Shown here one piece after another: positions 16,104 to 25,892 of a DNA stretch of 64,000 nucleotides. A program made the position numbers and the translations under genes. Origin of the DNA: an uncultured Prevotellaceae bacterium. Lineage in GTDB: Bacteria > Bacteroidota > Bacteroidia > Bacteroidales > Bacteroidaceae. The notes beneath the pieces are model-generated. The model did not search any database. It was not told the DNA's origin and saw only the letters and a list, made by a program, of their open reading frames with translations. Numbering within the stretch: position 1 is the stretch's first letter; every line of letters starts with the position of its first letter. Where the stretch lies: NCBI GenBank assembly GCA_902799905.1, contig CADCCB010000009.1:1-64000 (forward strand), written 5' to 3'.

Positions 16104-17693
16104 ATGATAGAAGAAATATCCCGCAGGCGAACTTTCGCCATTATCTCGCACCCCGATGCCGGTAAGACTACGCTGACAGAGAAATTCCTGCTCTTTGGCG
16201 GACAGATACAAGTGGCAGGAGCGGTGAAGAGCAACAAAATCAAGAAGACTGCTACCAGCGACTGGATGGACATTGAGAAGCAACGCGGTATCTCAGTCAG
16301 CACTTCGGTAATGGAGTTTGACTACACTCCCGAGGGAAAGGACGTTGAATACAAGGTCAACATCCTCGACACGCCAGGTCACCAGGACTTTGCCGAAGAC
16401 ACTTTCCGCACGCTTACCGCTGTCGATTCTGCCATCATTGTTGTTGACGGAGCCAAGGGTGTGGAGACACAGACAAGGAAACTGATGACCGTCTGTCGTA
16501 TGCGCAAGACGCCTGTCATCATTTTCATCAACAAAATGGACCGTGAGGGCCGCGACCCCTTCGATCTGCTCGACGAACTGGAACAGGAACTGGAAATTAA
16601 TGTGCGTCCCTTGAGTTGGCCCATCAATCAGGGCGCCAAGTTCAAGGGGGTCTACAATATTTATGAGCAGAAACTCGACCTCTTTACCCCCGACAAGCAG
16701 CGCGTCACCGAAAAGGTCAGTGTGGAGGTCGGTTCCCCTGACCTCGATGTCCGCATTGGTGAGCAGGACGCAGCCAAGTTGCGTGAAGACCTGGAACTGG
16801 TCGATGGTGTCTATCCTGAGTTTGACGTGGAGACCTATCGTTCGGCGGAGGTAGCACCTGTGTTCTTTGGTTCAGCCCTGAATAATTTCGGTGTGCAAGA
16901 ACTTCTAAACTGTTTCGTGGAGATTGCGCCGTCACCCCGTCCTACCAAGGCAGAAGAACGTGAGGTACAGCCCGAGGAACCTAAGTTCACAGGTTTCATT
17001 TTTAAGATTACCGCCAATATTGATCCTAACCACCGCTCGTGCATTGCTTTCTGTAAGGTTTGCAGCGGTAAGTTCCAGCGTAATGTGCCATATCTGCATG
17101 TGCGTCAGGGCAAAACCATGCGTTTTACATCGCCCACGCAGTTCATGGCACAACGAAAGAGTACTATCGATGAAGCATGGCCCGGCGACATTGTGGGTTT
17201 GCCAGATACTGGCGGCATCTTCAAGATTGGCGACACCATCACAGAGGGTGAGCAACTCCATTTCCGTGGCTTGCCTTCTTTCTCGCCAGAACTCTTCAAG
17301 TATATCGAGAATGATGATCCCATGAAGGCAAAACAACTGCAGAAAGGTATCGACCAACTCATGGATGAGGGTGTGGCCCAACTTTTTGTCAACCAGTTTA
17401 ATAACCGTAAAATCATTGGCACCGTAGGACAGTTGCAGTTTGAGGTCATTCAGTACCGTTTGGAGAATGAATACAATGCAAAGTGCCGCTGGGAACCTGT
17501 GCATCTGTACAAGGCTTGCTGGATCAGTAGTGATGATGAGAAGGAACTCGAGGCCTTCAAAAAGCGCAAGTACCAGTATATGGCTAAGGACAAGGAGGGT
17601 AGGGATGTCTTCCTAGCAGACTCCGGCTATGTCCTCTCTATGGCACAACAGGACTTCGAGCATATCCAATTCCATTTCACCAGCGAGTTCTAG
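16104..17693 (+). CDS. prfC: Peptide chain release factor 3
   Basis: 529 residues, the standard length. It is a translational GTPase that recycles RF1/RF2 from the ribosome after peptide release. G1 is [10 protein letters not shown], the switch region carries [10 protein letters not shown]3 is DTPGHQDF and G4 is [10 protein letters not shown]. The RF3-specific middle ([11 protein letters not shown]) and C-terminal domains follow. Last gene of the operon, ended by a strong hairpin. Confidence 0.97.
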   Translation: MIEEISRRRTFAIISHPDAGKTTLTEKFLLFGGQIQVAGAVKSNKIKKTATSDWMDIEKQRGISVSTSVMEFDYTPEGKDVEYKVNILDTPGHQDFAEDTFRTLTAVDSAIIVVDGAKGVETQTRKLMTVCRMRKTPVIIFINKMDREGRDPFDLLDELEQELEINVRPLSWPINQGAKFKGVYNIYEQKLDLFTPDKQRVTEKVSVEVGSPDLDVRIGEQDAAKLREDLELVDGVYPEFDVETYRSAEVAPVFFGSALNNFGVQELLNCFVEIAPSPRPTKAEEREVQPEEPKFTGFIFKITANIDPNHRSCIAFCKVCSGKFQRNVPYLHVRQGKTMRFTSPTQFMAQRKSTIDEAWPGDIVGLPDTGGIFKIGDTITEGEQLHFRGLPSFSPELFKYIENDDPMKAKQLQKGIDQLMDEGVAQLFVNQFNNRKIIGTVGQLQFEVIQYRLENEYNAKCRWEPVHLYKACWISSDDEKELEAFKKRKYQYMAKDKEGRDVFLADSGYVLSMAQQDFEHIQFHFTSEF

Positions 17694-17720
17694 AAACGAA
17701 ACAACATAGAGTAGCAAAAC

Positions 17721-17760
17721 GATTCCGCCGAGCCATCAAACTGATGAACTCGGCGGAATC
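17721..17760. terminator. Bidirectional terminator between prfC and rnfA
   Basis: 12-bp GC-rich perfect stem GATTCCGCCGAG (17721-17732) with 17749-17760 and a 16-base loop that can itself pair (CATCA/TGATG). Lies between convergent operons. Confidence 0.85.
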
Positions 17761-17782
17761 AATTTATTCTCGTTGACTTTGT

Positions 17783-18385
17783 TTAATCCAATCCAAACAC
17801 CTTACGCAGGCCGCCGTCAACGCCAGAGAAGCCCATGAAGGCAAGACTGAGCAGACCGGCAGACACCAGCACGATGGCCATACCGCGCATGCCCTTGGGA
17901 ACATTGCTCAGTTCCAACTGCTCGCGCATACCGGCAAAGACCGTAAGGGCCAAACCGAAGCCGATGGCAGTAGAAAGGGCATACATGACAGACTGACCGA
18001 GGTTCATCTCTTTCTGGATGACCAGGATTGCCACACCCAGCACAGCACAGTTGGTGGTGATGAGCGGGAGGAAGATGCCGAGTGCCTGATAGAGGGCGGG
18101 CGACACTTTCTTCAAGATAATCTCAACCATCTGCACAAGAGAAGCGATGACAAGGATGAAGACGATGGTCTGCAGGTATTCCAGGTGGAACACGTTGAGC
18201 ACGTAGGTCTGTATAAGCCAGGTGACGAGAGTAGCCAGCACCATAACAAAAGCCACAGCCGCCGACATGCCCAGCGAGGTATCGATCTTCTTGGAAACGC
18301 CCAGGAAGGGGCAAATGCCTAAGAATTGCGCCAGAACGATATTGTTGACGAAGATGGCGCTGATAAATATCAATAGGTATTCCAT
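17783..18385 (-). CDS. rnfA: Rnf complex subunit A
   Basis: 200 residues, integral membrane protein with six predicted helices (for example IFVNNIVLAQFLGICPFLGV). It carries the conserved half-helix motif of the RnfA/RnfE pair, LPLITTNCAVLGVAI, whose Cys helps hold the intramembrane [2Fe-2S] cluster. Rnf couples electron flow between ferredoxin and NAD to Na+ or H+ transport. Last gene of rseC-rnfBCDGEA; 43 bases separate it from rnfE. Confidence 0.96.
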   Translation of the reverse strand: MEYLLIFISAIFVNNIVLAQFLGICPFLGVSKKIDTSLGMSAAVAFVMVLATLVTWLIQTYVLNVFHLEYLQTIVFILVIASLVQMVEIILKKVSPALYQALGIFLPLITTNCAVLGVAILVIQKEMNLGQSVMYALSTAIGFGLALTVFAGMREQLELSNVPKGMRGMAIVLVSAGLLSLAFMGFSGVDGGLRKVFGLD

Positions 18386-18428
18386 ATAATTTCGGTTTTA
18401 CGTTATAACGATATATCGATATGACGAG

Positions 18429-19010
18429 TTACTTCTTCATTTTATTAACAATCGCAATGAGATAGCCCAGAGTGATGAAGGCTCCAGGAGCCAGCACGAA
18501 GAGCAGGATGTTGTACTCCTCGGGGAGGAAGGCAAAGCCGAAGATAGAGCCATTGCCAAGCACCTCGCGCACGATGCCCAGCAGCGTGAGGGCAATGGTG
18601 AAGCCCAGGCCGATGCCGATGCCGTCGAAGAGAGAGGCAATGGGCGAGTTCTTGGCTGCAAAAGCCTCTGCACGTCCGAGAATGATACAGTTCACCACAA
18701 TCAGCGGAATGAACAGTCCCAGCGACTTATCGACATCAGGCAGATAGGCTTTGATGACCATCTGCAGGATGGTGACGAAGGCTGCAATCACCACGATGAA
18801 CACAGGGATGCGCACCTTGTCGGGAGTCACTTTCTTCATGCACGAGATGACAAGGTTGGTACAGATGAGCACGGCCATAGTGGCCAGACCCATCGCCAGG
18901 CCGTTGCCGGCTGATGTGGTGGTAGCCAGGGTGGGACACATGCCAAGCATCAGGACAAACGTGGGGTTGTCTTTGATGATGCCGTTTTTGATGATATTCA
19001 GATAGTTCAT
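18429..19010 (-). CDS. rnfE: Rnf complex subunit E
   Basis: 193 residues, membrane protein homologous to RnfA in inverted topology. It shows NPTFVLMLGMCPTLATT in the first half-helix and IPLIVVNCIILGRAEAF in the second, the two Cys-bearing motifs of the family. A basic end, IVNKMKK, closes it. Start ATG overlaps the rnfG stop by 4 bases, indicating translational coupling. Confidence 0.96.
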   Translation of the reverse strand: MNYLNIIKNGIIKDNPTFVLMLGMCPTLATTTSAGNGLAMGLATMAVLICTNLVISCMKKVTPDKVRIPVFIVVIAAFVTILQMVIKAYLPDVDKSLGLFIPLIVVNCIILGRAEAFAAKNSPIASLFDGIGIGLGFTIALTLLGIVREVLGNGSIFGFAFLPEEYNILLFVLAPGAFITLGYLIAIVNKMKK

Positions 19011-19672
19011 ACTTCAGCCTCCTTATTCTCTTCTGTTTCTGTTGGGGTTTCTTCTTCTTCTTGATCATTGGCTACACCTTTGCTCTGCATATAGGCCGCA
19101 TAGGCATTGTAGACTGCCAGCAGGAAGGCGCGGCTGGTGATGGTCGAAGCGGTGATGGCCTCTACATCGCCGTTGTCCTTGCTGACGTGGAGCGAGTCTT
19201 TCTCATTGCGACCCAGGATGTACGACTTGGGCTTCTGCGAGTCCTTGAACCACTCGTCGGCCTTTGCTCCAAGACCTGGCGTCTCTGCATGCTTGAGTAT
19301 CGTATAGCCCTTGATGACACCCGTGCCGTCGAATCCCACCAGAACAACGAGTGGGCCGCCAAAACCGTTGACGGTGTCTTGAACGGCAACACCAATGTCA
19401 TTGCCGTCGGCATCTTTGACGTTGAAAATCGAATAGCGGGTGGTCTTGCCCTTCTTGTCGGTCATAGCGATGATGGTGTCAGGCTTCTCGCTGGCCTGAA
19501 CCTCCTGGCCGCCCATCACGTTCTGGATGCCAGCCATCAGGGCTTGCTTCTCTTGTTGGGCGATAGGATCGCTGGTCACATTGTTGACGGCAGCCAGGAT
19601 GCTGCCCATGATGACGGCAACGCCCGTCAGTACGAGTACCATGTTTAATAAGGATGATTCCAGTTTCTTCAT
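19007..19672 (-). CDS. rnfG: Rnf complex subunit G (FMN-binding)
   Basis: 221 residues: one N-terminal membrane helix (LLNMVLVLTGVAVIMGSILA), then a periplasmic FMN-binding domain. The covalent-flavin motif is in VEAITASTITSRAF; the Thr of the S/T-A-S-T-x-T pattern would carry FMN. The start is set at ATG 19672 because AAGGAGG sits just before it. An upstream in-frame ATG at 19708 would overlap rnfD and lacks such a site. The tail is very acidic (EEEETPTETEENKEA). Confidence 0.95.
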   Translation of the reverse strand: MKKLESSLLNMVLVLTGVAVIMGSILAAVNNVTSDPIAQQEKQALMAGIQNVMGGQEVQASEKPDTIIAMTDKKGKTTRYSIFNVKDADGNDIGVAVQDTVNGFGGPLVVLVGFDGTGVIKGYTILKHAETPGLGAKADEWFKDSQKPKSYILGRNEKDSLHVSKDNGDVEAITASTITSRAFLLAVYNAYAAYMQSKGVANDQEEEETPTETEENKEAEV

Positions 19673-19685
19673 AATGCGTTCCTCC

Positions 19686-20723
19686 TTATTGTTTTGCAGG
19701 CACTTCACCGAAGCGCTTAGGTTTCACATAGTTGTTGATGAGCGGCGTGAAGGCGTTCATGATAAGTATGGCGAACGACATACCTTCAGGATAGGCGCCC
19801 CAGTTGCGGATGACGATGGTCAGCAGGCCGATGCACACACCATAGATGAGTTGTCCCTTGTGGGTCATCGGCGAGGTCACATAGTCGGTAGCCATGAAGA
19901 TGGCACCCAGCATCAGACCACCGCTGAGGATGACCTGTACGGGCGAGGCGTAGTGAACGGGATCAGCGAGATTCATGATGCCGCTGACCACAAACACTGT
20001 GGCGATGATGCTCACCGGTGTGTGCCAGGTGATAATCTTACGCCAGAGCATGAAGACCAGACCGACGATCAGGGCCAATGCACATACCTCGCCGAGTGAA
20101 CCGGCACCGCCCAGACCCTCAAACGTGCTGGCGTGATTGCCCAGCAGCAGGTCGAGCGACGTCGGGATCTTTTCCAGGAATTCCTGAGCCTTCTCCGGAC
20201 TCTCGGCTCCAATGGCTTGCTTCATCAGCGAGAGGGGGGTGGCACCCGTCATGCCGTCGGTAGCAGGGTAGGTGAGCAACTCGCTGGCCTTTGGCCAACT
20301 GGTCATCTGCTGCGGGAATGCCACGAGCAGCACGCAACGGCCGATAAGTGCAGGATTGAAAATGTTCTGTCCCAGTCCGCCGAAGGTCATCTTACCCACG
20401 CCGATAGCGAAGAGGGCACCGATGATGATGATCCAGATGGGCAGGTTGGATGGCAGGTTCATGCCGAGCAGCAGGCCCGTCAGGGCTGCCGAACCGTCGA
20501 GAATGGTGTTACGCTCGTTATTGAGGATGAATTTATTGATGGCCCACTCAAAGAAGACGCAAGCCAAGACGCTTGTAGCACAGACAATGGCCGATCCAAT
20601 GCCAAAGAACCAGAACGAGGCGAGCAGCGCAGGCAGCAGGGCGATGATGACCCCGTACATGTTCTTCTCAACGCTATCTGTTCCGTGTGCGTGAGGCGAA
20701 AGTGATACAATTAACTTACTCAT
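19686..20723 (-). CDS. rnfD: Rnf complex subunit D
   Basis: 345 residues, multi-helix membrane protein related to NqrB. The covalent FMN site is GMTGATPLSLM (Thr in the S/T-G-A-T motif). Other conserved segments: NPALIGRCVLLVAFP and DYVTSPMTHKGQLIYG. It passes electrons across the membrane and forms part of the ion path. 13 bases before rnfG. Confidence 0.96.
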   Translation of the reverse strand: MSKLIVSLSPHAHGTDSVEKNMYGVIIALLPALLASFWFFGIGSAIVCATSVLACVFFEWAINKFILNNERNTILDGSAALTGLLLGMNLPSNLPIWIIIIGALFAIGVGKMTFGGLGQNIFNPALIGRCVLLVAFPQQMTSWPKASELLTYPATDGMTGATPLSLMKQAIGAESPEKAQEFLEKIPTSLDLLLGNHASTFEGLGGAGSLGEVCALALIVGLVFMLWRKIITWHTPVSIIATVFVVSGIMNLADPVHYASPVQVILSGGLMLGAIFMATDYVTSPMTHKGQLIYGVCIGLLTIVIRNWGAYPEGMSFAILIMNAFTPLINNYVKPKRFGEVPAKQ

Positions 20724-20730
20724 GTGTTAT

Positions 20731-22098
20731 TTATTTCTTAGCATTTCTGTTTCTAATGATTCCCATGACGGTAGTCTTGCCCTGACGGATGTTGTCGAGC
20801 AGCGGACGGTGGGCAGGACAAGTGAACTGGCACGAGCCACACTCGATGCAACTGATCACGTCTTCCTTCTCGGCGCGTTCCCACTGCTTGAAGTTCGACA
20901 GTTTGGCCAGCAGGTATGGCTCAAGGCCCATAGGGCATACGCTCACGCACTTGGCACAGCGGATGCAGGGTTGAGGCTCCTTGCGCACGGCATCGTCGCC
21001 AGAGAGGATGGTTACTGAGTTGGTGCCTTTGCAAATGGGCACTTCCGTCGATGTGAGGGCTTTACCCATCATCGGGCCACCAGCCAACAGTTTGTTGTCA
21101 CCCTCGGGCATACCGCCACACAGGTCGATGAGCATCTGCATAGGTGTGCCCATTCGAACGAGGTAATTACCAGACTTGGCCAGTCGTTTGCCGGTCACTG
21201 TGGTATAGCGCTCAAAGAGTGGCTTACGCTTCATAACTGCCTGATAGACAGCAAAGGCAGTGCCTACGTTCTGAACGATTGCTCCAACATTCACAGGGAT
21301 GGCTGGCGGAGCAGGCACCTGACGGCGGATGACGGCATCGACGAGTTGCTTCTCACCGCCCTGAGGGTAGCGTTGCTTCAGGGGCACTACTTCGACCTGG
21401 TATTCTGAGGGAGTGAACACCTCTGCACATTTTTTTGCGAGCAGGTCGATGGCGGCAGGCTTGTTGGTCTCTATGCCGATATAGCCACGCGTCACTTTGG
21501 CTGCCTTCATCAGCAGTTCCAGTCCCACCACAATCTCGTCGGCATGTTCCATCATCAGGCGGTAGTCTGCCGTGATATATGGCTCACACTCCACAGCATT
21601 GATGATCACACACTCGGCCTTGTTGGGGGGAGGAGGACAGAGTTTGACGTTTGTTGGGAAACAGGCACCGCCCATACCCACGACGCCGGCTGCTTTCACG
21701 CGCGCCACGATTTCCTCTGGGGTGAGTTCTGGATGGTCGCTCACCTTTTCCAGTTTATCCGAACGGTCGATGGTCTCTTCCCATTCGTCGCCCTCTACGC
21801 TGATGATGATGACGGGCTTGCGATAGCCGGTGGCATCGATGGCGGTATCGATTTTCAATACCGTACCGCTGACAGACGAGTGGATGGGGGCGGAAATGAA
21901 GCCGCCAGCCTCGGCCAGCAATGTGCCAACCTTCACCTTGTCACCTTTCTGCACAACAGGCTTGGCGGGGGCACCGATGTGCTGCGACAGCGGGAATATG
22001 GCCTGCTTGGGCAGCGGAGCCACCTGCGTGGCCACTTCGTGGGTCAGTTTGTTCTCTTCGGGGTGGATACCACCTATACGGAATGTTTTGCTGTTCAT
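20731..22098 (-). CDS. rnfC: Rnf complex subunit C
   Basis: 455 residues. This peripheral subunit holds the NADH/FMN site: VGMGGACFPTNVKL is the glycine-rich nucleotide loop, and an SLBB-like segment follows. Two 4Fe-4S motifs, CIRCAKCVSVCP and CIECGSCQFTCP, end the protein. It lacks the long Ala/Lys-rich tail of E. coli RsxC, as in other Bacteroidetes. The start overlaps the rnfB stop by 4 bases. Confidence 0.96.
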   Translation of the reverse strand: MNSKTFRIGGIHPEENKLTHEVATQVAPLPKQAIFPLSQHIGAPAKPVVQKGDKVKVGTLLAEAGGFISAPIHSSVSGTVLKIDTAIDATGYRKPVIIISVEGDEWEETIDRSDKLEKVSDHPELTPEEIVARVKAAGVVGMGGACFPTNVKLCPPPPNKAECVIINAVECEPYITADYRLMMEHADEIVVGLELLMKAAKVTRGYIGIETNKPAAIDLLAKKCAEVFTPSEYQVEVVPLKQRYPQGGEKQLVDAVIRRQVPAPPAIPVNVGAIVQNVGTAFAVYQAVMKRKPLFERYTTVTGKRLAKSGNYLVRMGTPMQMLIDLCGGMPEGDNKLLAGGPMMGKALTSTEVPICKGTNSVTILSGDDAVRKEPQPCIRCAKCVSVCPMGLEPYLLAKLSNFKQWERAEKEDVISCIECGSCQFTCPAHRPLLDNIRQGKTTVMGIIRNRNAKK

Positions 22099-22976
22099 GC
22101 GGTTTCCTCCTTTCTTTCTTCAGTAGTTGGGGTTGATGGCACTGGCTTGGGAGCAGGGAAATTGACGGCGTGAATAGCCTTTGTGGGGCATACCTCTACG
22201 CACTTCTTGCACAGACGGCACTTGTTGAAGTCGATATACGACACGTTGTTCTCCACCGTGATGGCCTCGAACTTGCACTCCTTCACACACTTGCCGCATC
22301 CGATACAGGCTGCCTTACATGCCTTCATGGCTACGGCACCCTTGTCCTTGTTGACGCATGAGACGAAGACACGACGGTTCTTCGGGCCCTTCTTGCGCAA
22401 CTCGATGATGTTACGCGGACAAGCCTTCGCACAGGCACCACAGGCCGTACACTTGTCATCGTCGACCTCGGGCAGGCCAGTCTCGGGATTGATGCGGATG
22501 GCATCAAACTGACAAGCCGCCACGCAATCGCCGCATCCCAGACAGCCAAAGCCGCAATAGGTCTCGCCGGCACCACAGGCATGCATAGCAGCACAGGTGC
22601 GCAGACCGCTGTACTCATTGACCTTGGGGCGCAACTCGCACGAACCGTTACATCTCACTACGGCCACCATCGGATCTCCGTTGGCAATGGCCATACCCAG
22701 CAGATTGGCTACCTGGCCCATCACCTCGCTACCACCAACGGGACAGTTCAGCCCATCGATGCTTCCGAGGTCAGCACCCTTTACGAGGGCGTCGGCCATA
22801 CCGCCGCATCCCGCAAAACCGCAACCTCCGCAGTTGGCTCCCGGCAACAGTTCGTTGACCTGGCCAATGCGTGGGTCTTCATAGACAGCAAATTTCTTGG
22901 AGCACACGAACAGCACGACGGCTGCTATGAGACCGATGCCTCCAAGCACAATTACTGCAGTCAAGATAAAATCCAT
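22095..22976 (-). CDS. rnfB: Rnf complex subunit B, multi-cluster ferredoxin
   Basis: 293 residues, longer than E. coli RsxB (192). One N-terminal helix (ILTAVIVLGGIGLIAAVVLF) anchors it. A 4Fe-4S domain follows (GANCGGCGFAGCGGM), then four CxxCxxCxxxC ferredoxin motifs (CLGCGDCVAAC, CTACGACAKAC, CIGCGKCVKEC, CRLCKKCVEVC). It is the entry point for electrons from soluble ferredoxin. The end is a Pro/Thr-rich tail. The enlarged cluster set is typical of anaerobes. Confidence 0.96.
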   Translation of the reverse strand: MDFILTAVIVLGGIGLIAAVVLFVCSKKFAVYEDPRIGQVNELLPGANCGGCGFAGCGGMADALVKGADLGSIDGLNCPVGGSEVMGQVANLLGMAIANGDPMVAVVRCNGSCELRPKVNEYSGLRTCAAMHACGAGETYCGFGCLGCGDCVAACQFDAIRINPETGLPEVDDDKCTACGACAKACPRNIIELRKKGPKNRRVFVSCVNKDKGAVAMKACKAACIGCGKCVKECKFEAITVENNVSYIDFNKCRLCKKCVEVCPTKAIHAVNFPAPKPVPSTPTTEERKEETA

Positions 22977-23019
22977 AATAAATCAGTATTTGTTTTAATT
23001 TGTTTGTTGATAGTTTGCT

Positions 23020-23436
23020 TTACATATCAATACCGAACGATATTTTCTCGGCAATATGCTCACGCATAAGCCATATAGCAATGTAGTAGGGCACCAGGAT
23101 ACCTATGGCTCCCAAGGCGGCTGTCCCTTCTTCTACGCCAGCCAGCAAAAACACCACCAGCACGGCCAGCATCATTGCCAGCGGAAGCCCGAAGCCCAGG
23201 AGCAAAGCCCGTCCCGCCGAGCGGCTGGAAGTGGAAACGACGACGGAGTCACCCACCTGATGGGTCTTAGCCGCTTCCTCGTCGTACACATCGACAATCT
23301 TGATTTTCGATTCTGAAGCGTTGCATCGTGAGGCAACCTTACAGGCTGCACAGGCAGAATTCTGAACGATTCTAACCCTGATGTGCCTGCCCTCTATCGA
23401 TTCAATGGTGCCTTCGTGTCGTACAGAGTTTTCCAT
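23020..23436 (-). CDS. rseC: RseC / SoxR-reducing system family protein
   Basis: 138 residues. An N-terminal domain has the family's Cys cluster (CAACKVASRC) and two membrane helices follow (ALLLGFGLPLAMMLAVLVV, TAALGAIGILVPYYIAIWL). RseC-family proteins are linked to Rnf-type complexes and may help assemble or reduce cofactors; the exact job here is not known. It opens the rseC-rnfBCDGEA operon, 43 bases ahead of rnfB. The -7 box ends 8 bases before its ATG. Confidence 0.9.
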   Translation of the reverse strand: MENSVRHEGTIESIEGRHIRVRIVQNSACAACKVASRCNASESKIKIVDVYDEEAAKTHQVGDSVVVSTSSRSAGRALLLGFGLPLAMMLAVLVVFLLAGVEEGTAALGAIGILVPYYIAIWLMREHIAEKISFGIDM

Positions 23437-23444
23437 TTCACGTG

Positions 23445-23452
23445 CAAAGGTA
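23445..23452 (-). promoter_or_regulatory. -7 box of the rseC-rnf operon
   Basis: TACCTTTG on the minus strand, 8 bases before the rseC start. No clear -33 box. Confidence 0.5.
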
Positions 23453-23533
23453 CGAAAAAAAGTGAAAAGTGAAGAGCGATAAGTAAAAAAAATGCTGCCG
23501 TCATCGTTTTTTTTCTAAAAATATCCCCATTCG

Positions 23534-23565
23534 CTTGCAAATACCAATCTTTTTTGATACTTTTG
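23534..23565 (+). promoter_or_regulatory. Promoter of the 23.6 kb operon
   Basis: CTTG (23534-23537), a 20-base spacer, TACTTTTG (23558-23565), 22 bases before the ATG. Confidence 0.6.
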
Positions 23566-23587
23566 CACAAAAATAGGGTAAAGCATT

Positions 23588-24028
23588 ATGAAAGCAACAG
23601 AACAGACACTTCAGCAAATTGAACGTGCGTTTAGAAAACTGGTCGACAAGTTTCCTGTTGACCATGAGGCGGCCATGCTGACCGACGTCCACATCAGGGT
23701 GACACAAGAGACAGGTGAACTGGTGATCTACAATGACGACGATGTTGAACTGACACGCTGCGTGATTGAAGAGTGGATTGACAACAAGGACGATGACTTC
23801 TATGAGGGCATCACGTCCATCTTGAGAAAGTGCATAGACAACCAAAAGGAACTCCTTGATAACCTCTCGATCCTAAAGCCCTATGCCTTCGTGCTGGAGG
23901 ACGATGACCACGAACCGGTGGCTGAACTGCACGTCGTGGACGACGATACCGTCATTATTGATACAGAACTGATGGAGGGGCTTGACAAGGACCTGGACGA
24001 CTTCTTTGAAAAACTGCTGAAATCGTAA
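23588..24028 (+). CDS. Acidic protein of unknown function
   Basis: 146 residues, strongly acidic (runs such as YNDDDVE, NKDDDF, LEDDDHE and a DLDDFFEKL end), soluble, no signal peptide. No domain recognised. It seems to alternate helices with a short beta part (ELHVVDDDTVIIDTEL). It lies 10 bases before the ClC gene and is probably co-transcribed, so a link to that channel is possible but unproven. Confidence 0.75.
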   Translation: MKATEQTLQQIERAFRKLVDKFPVDHEAAMLTDVHIRVTQETGELVIYNDDDVELTRCVIEEWIDNKDDDFYEGITSILRKCIDNQKELLDNLSILKPYAFVLEDDDHEPVAELHVVDDDTVIIDTELMEGLDKDLDDFFEKLLKS

Positions 24029-24038
24029 ATAAGAGCGA

Positions 24039-25847
24039 ATGGCGGAGACATCGACAGATTCCATGACATTCTCATCGTGGTTCTCGCGCCTGAATCAATG
24101 GCGTGAGACGCATATCAGCGAACGCATGTTTGTGCTGATATTAGCCTTCTTCGTGGGTCTTTTCTCTGCTGTTGCCGCCTATGCCCTCCACTGGATCATC
24201 AACCAAATCGTGGCGCTGCTGACCAGTTCGTTCGATGCTTCCACCTATAACTGGCTCTATCTGGTTTATCCTGTCGTAGGCATCTATTTCACGTCGCTCT
24301 TCGTGCGATATGTTGTCAAGGACAATATCTCACACGGCATCACGCGCATTCTCTATGCCATCAGCCAGAATCGGTCGCGGCTGAAGTCGCACAACACATG
24401 GTCGTCTGTCATCGCTTCGGCCATCACTATCGGCTTTGGCGGTTCCGTCGGTGCCGAGGCTCCCATCGTGCTGACCGGCTCGGCCATCGGATCGAACCTG
24501 GGCAAACTCTTCAAACTCGATAGTCGCACGCTGATGCTACTTATAGGCTGCGGTGCCGCCGGTGCCATCGCAGGCATCTTCAAGGCTCCCATTGCAGGTC
24601 TGGTGTTTACGCTTGAGGTGCTGATGATCGACCTGACGATGGCCTCATTGCTGCCCATCCTCGTGTCGTGTGTGACGGCCACCTGCTTTACCTATATTTT
24701 TAGTGACAACGCCGTGCTGTTCAACTTCGAACTGCAGGACCATTGGACGGTAGAGCGTGTGCCTGCCTGTGTCTTCCTAGGCATCTTCTGCGGATTGGTC
24801 AGTCTCTACTTCATCCGTACGATGGGCTTCTGCGAGGACATCTTCGCCCGTTTCAAAGATAAGCCCCATGTCAGACTCATTATTGGCGGATCGCTACTGA
24901 GCATCCTTATCTTCTTCTTCCCCTCACTGTTCGGCGAGGGCTATACCTCCATCAACGCGCTGTTGAGTGGCGACGAGGCGCAGACGAACACCATTCTTGA
25001 TAACTCGCTGTTCGCCGGACAGGCTCAGATGCTCATTCCCTATGTGGCACTCGTATTGCTTACGAAAGTCTTTGCCACGTCGGCAACTAATGGCGGTGGC
25101 GGCTGCGGCGGTACGTTCGCTCCCTCGCTGTTCATCGGTTGTTTCAGTGGCTTCCTCTTCTCGCGCTTGTGGAACCAGTATGAGATAGGTGTCCATGTGC
25201 CAGAGAAGAACTTCGCCCTCATGGGGATGGCTGGTGTGATGTCGGGTGTGATGCATGCCCCGCTGACGGGTATCTTCCTGATTGCCGAACTGACGGGCGG
25301 CTATAATCTGTTCCTGCCGCTGATGATCGTGTCGGTGTCGTCCTATCTGACCATCATCCTCTTCGAGCCCCACAGCATCTACGGTTCGCGACTGGCCAAG
25401 GAGGGACAACTCATTACCCACCATACCGACCATGCCGTACTGACGCTGATGCAACTTGACAGCGTCATTGACCGCGACTACATGCCTGTTGGACCTGATA
25501 CTGATCTGGGTGAGATTGTGCGTAAGATCAGCCGTTCACGCAGTAATGTGATTCCAGTGCTCGATGCAGGTGGCTTTTTGTTGGGTGAGATTGATATCCG
25601 AAAGATTCGTCATGTGGTGTTCCGTATCGAACTCTACCATCATTTCACGGCCAGTCAACTGATGCAGGAGCCGGAGGCCACCCTTAGCGATGCGCTTCAG
25701 ATGGCTGATGTGGTGAAGATTTTCGAGAATACTCATGCCGACTATCTCCCGGTGGTCGATAAGGACCGTCATCTCAAAGGCTATATCTCTCGTCAGCGCA
25801 TGTACACCCAGTATCGTAAGATGGTGGCTGACATGAGTGAAGACTGA
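24039..25847 (+). CDS. ClC-family chloride channel/transporter with CBS domains
   Basis: 602 residues: about 10-12 membrane segments to residue 440, then two CBS domains (about 460-600). ClC selectivity motifs are present: GSVGAEAP with gating Glu140 (the GREGP site) and GGTFAPSLF (the GxFxP site). In APIAGLVFTLEVLM, Glu193 matches E. coli Glu202 but the proton-pathway Glu203 position is Val194. In animal ClC channels that site is also Val, while antiporters keep Glu, so this may be a channel rather than an exchanger. The CBS pair probably senses nucleotides. Confidence 0.93.
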   Translation: MAETSTDSMTFSSWFSRLNQWRETHISERMFVLILAFFVGLFSAVAAYALHWIINQIVALLTSSFDASTYNWLYLVYPVVGIYFTSLFVRYVVKDNISHGITRILYAISQNRSRLKSHNTWSSVIASAITIGFGGSVGAEAPIVLTGSAIGSNLGKLFKLDSRTLMLLIGCGAAGAIAGIFKAPIAGLVFTLEVLMIDLTMASLLPILVSCVTATCFTYIFSDNAVLFNFELQDHWTVERVPACVFLGIFCGLVSLYFIRTMGFCEDIFARFKDKPHVRLIIGGSLLSILIFFFPSLFGEGYTSINALLSGDEAQTNTILDNSLFAGQAQMLIPYVALVLLTKVFATSATNGGGGCGGTFAPSLFIGCFSGFLFSRLWNQYEIGVHVPEKNFALMGMAGVMSGVMHAPLTGIFLIAELTGGYNLFLPLMIVSVSSYLTIILFEPHSIYGSRLAKEGQLITHHTDHAVLTLMQLDSVIDRDYMPVGPDTDLGEIVRKISRSRSNVIPVLDAGGFLLGEIDIRKIRHVVFRIELYHHFTASQLMQEPEATLSDALQMADVVKIFENTHADYLPVVDKDRHLKGYISRQRMYTQYRKMVADMSED

Positions 25848-25892
25848 TTGCGGACAATGGCGCATTCGCTAAATGATAAATAATGATGATAA

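Noticed and set aside
15270..16283. 337-codon minus-strand frame opposite the Rid gene
   Set aside because: It overlaps the well-supported Rid protein and start of prfC; composition is His/Arg-rich and shows no domain.
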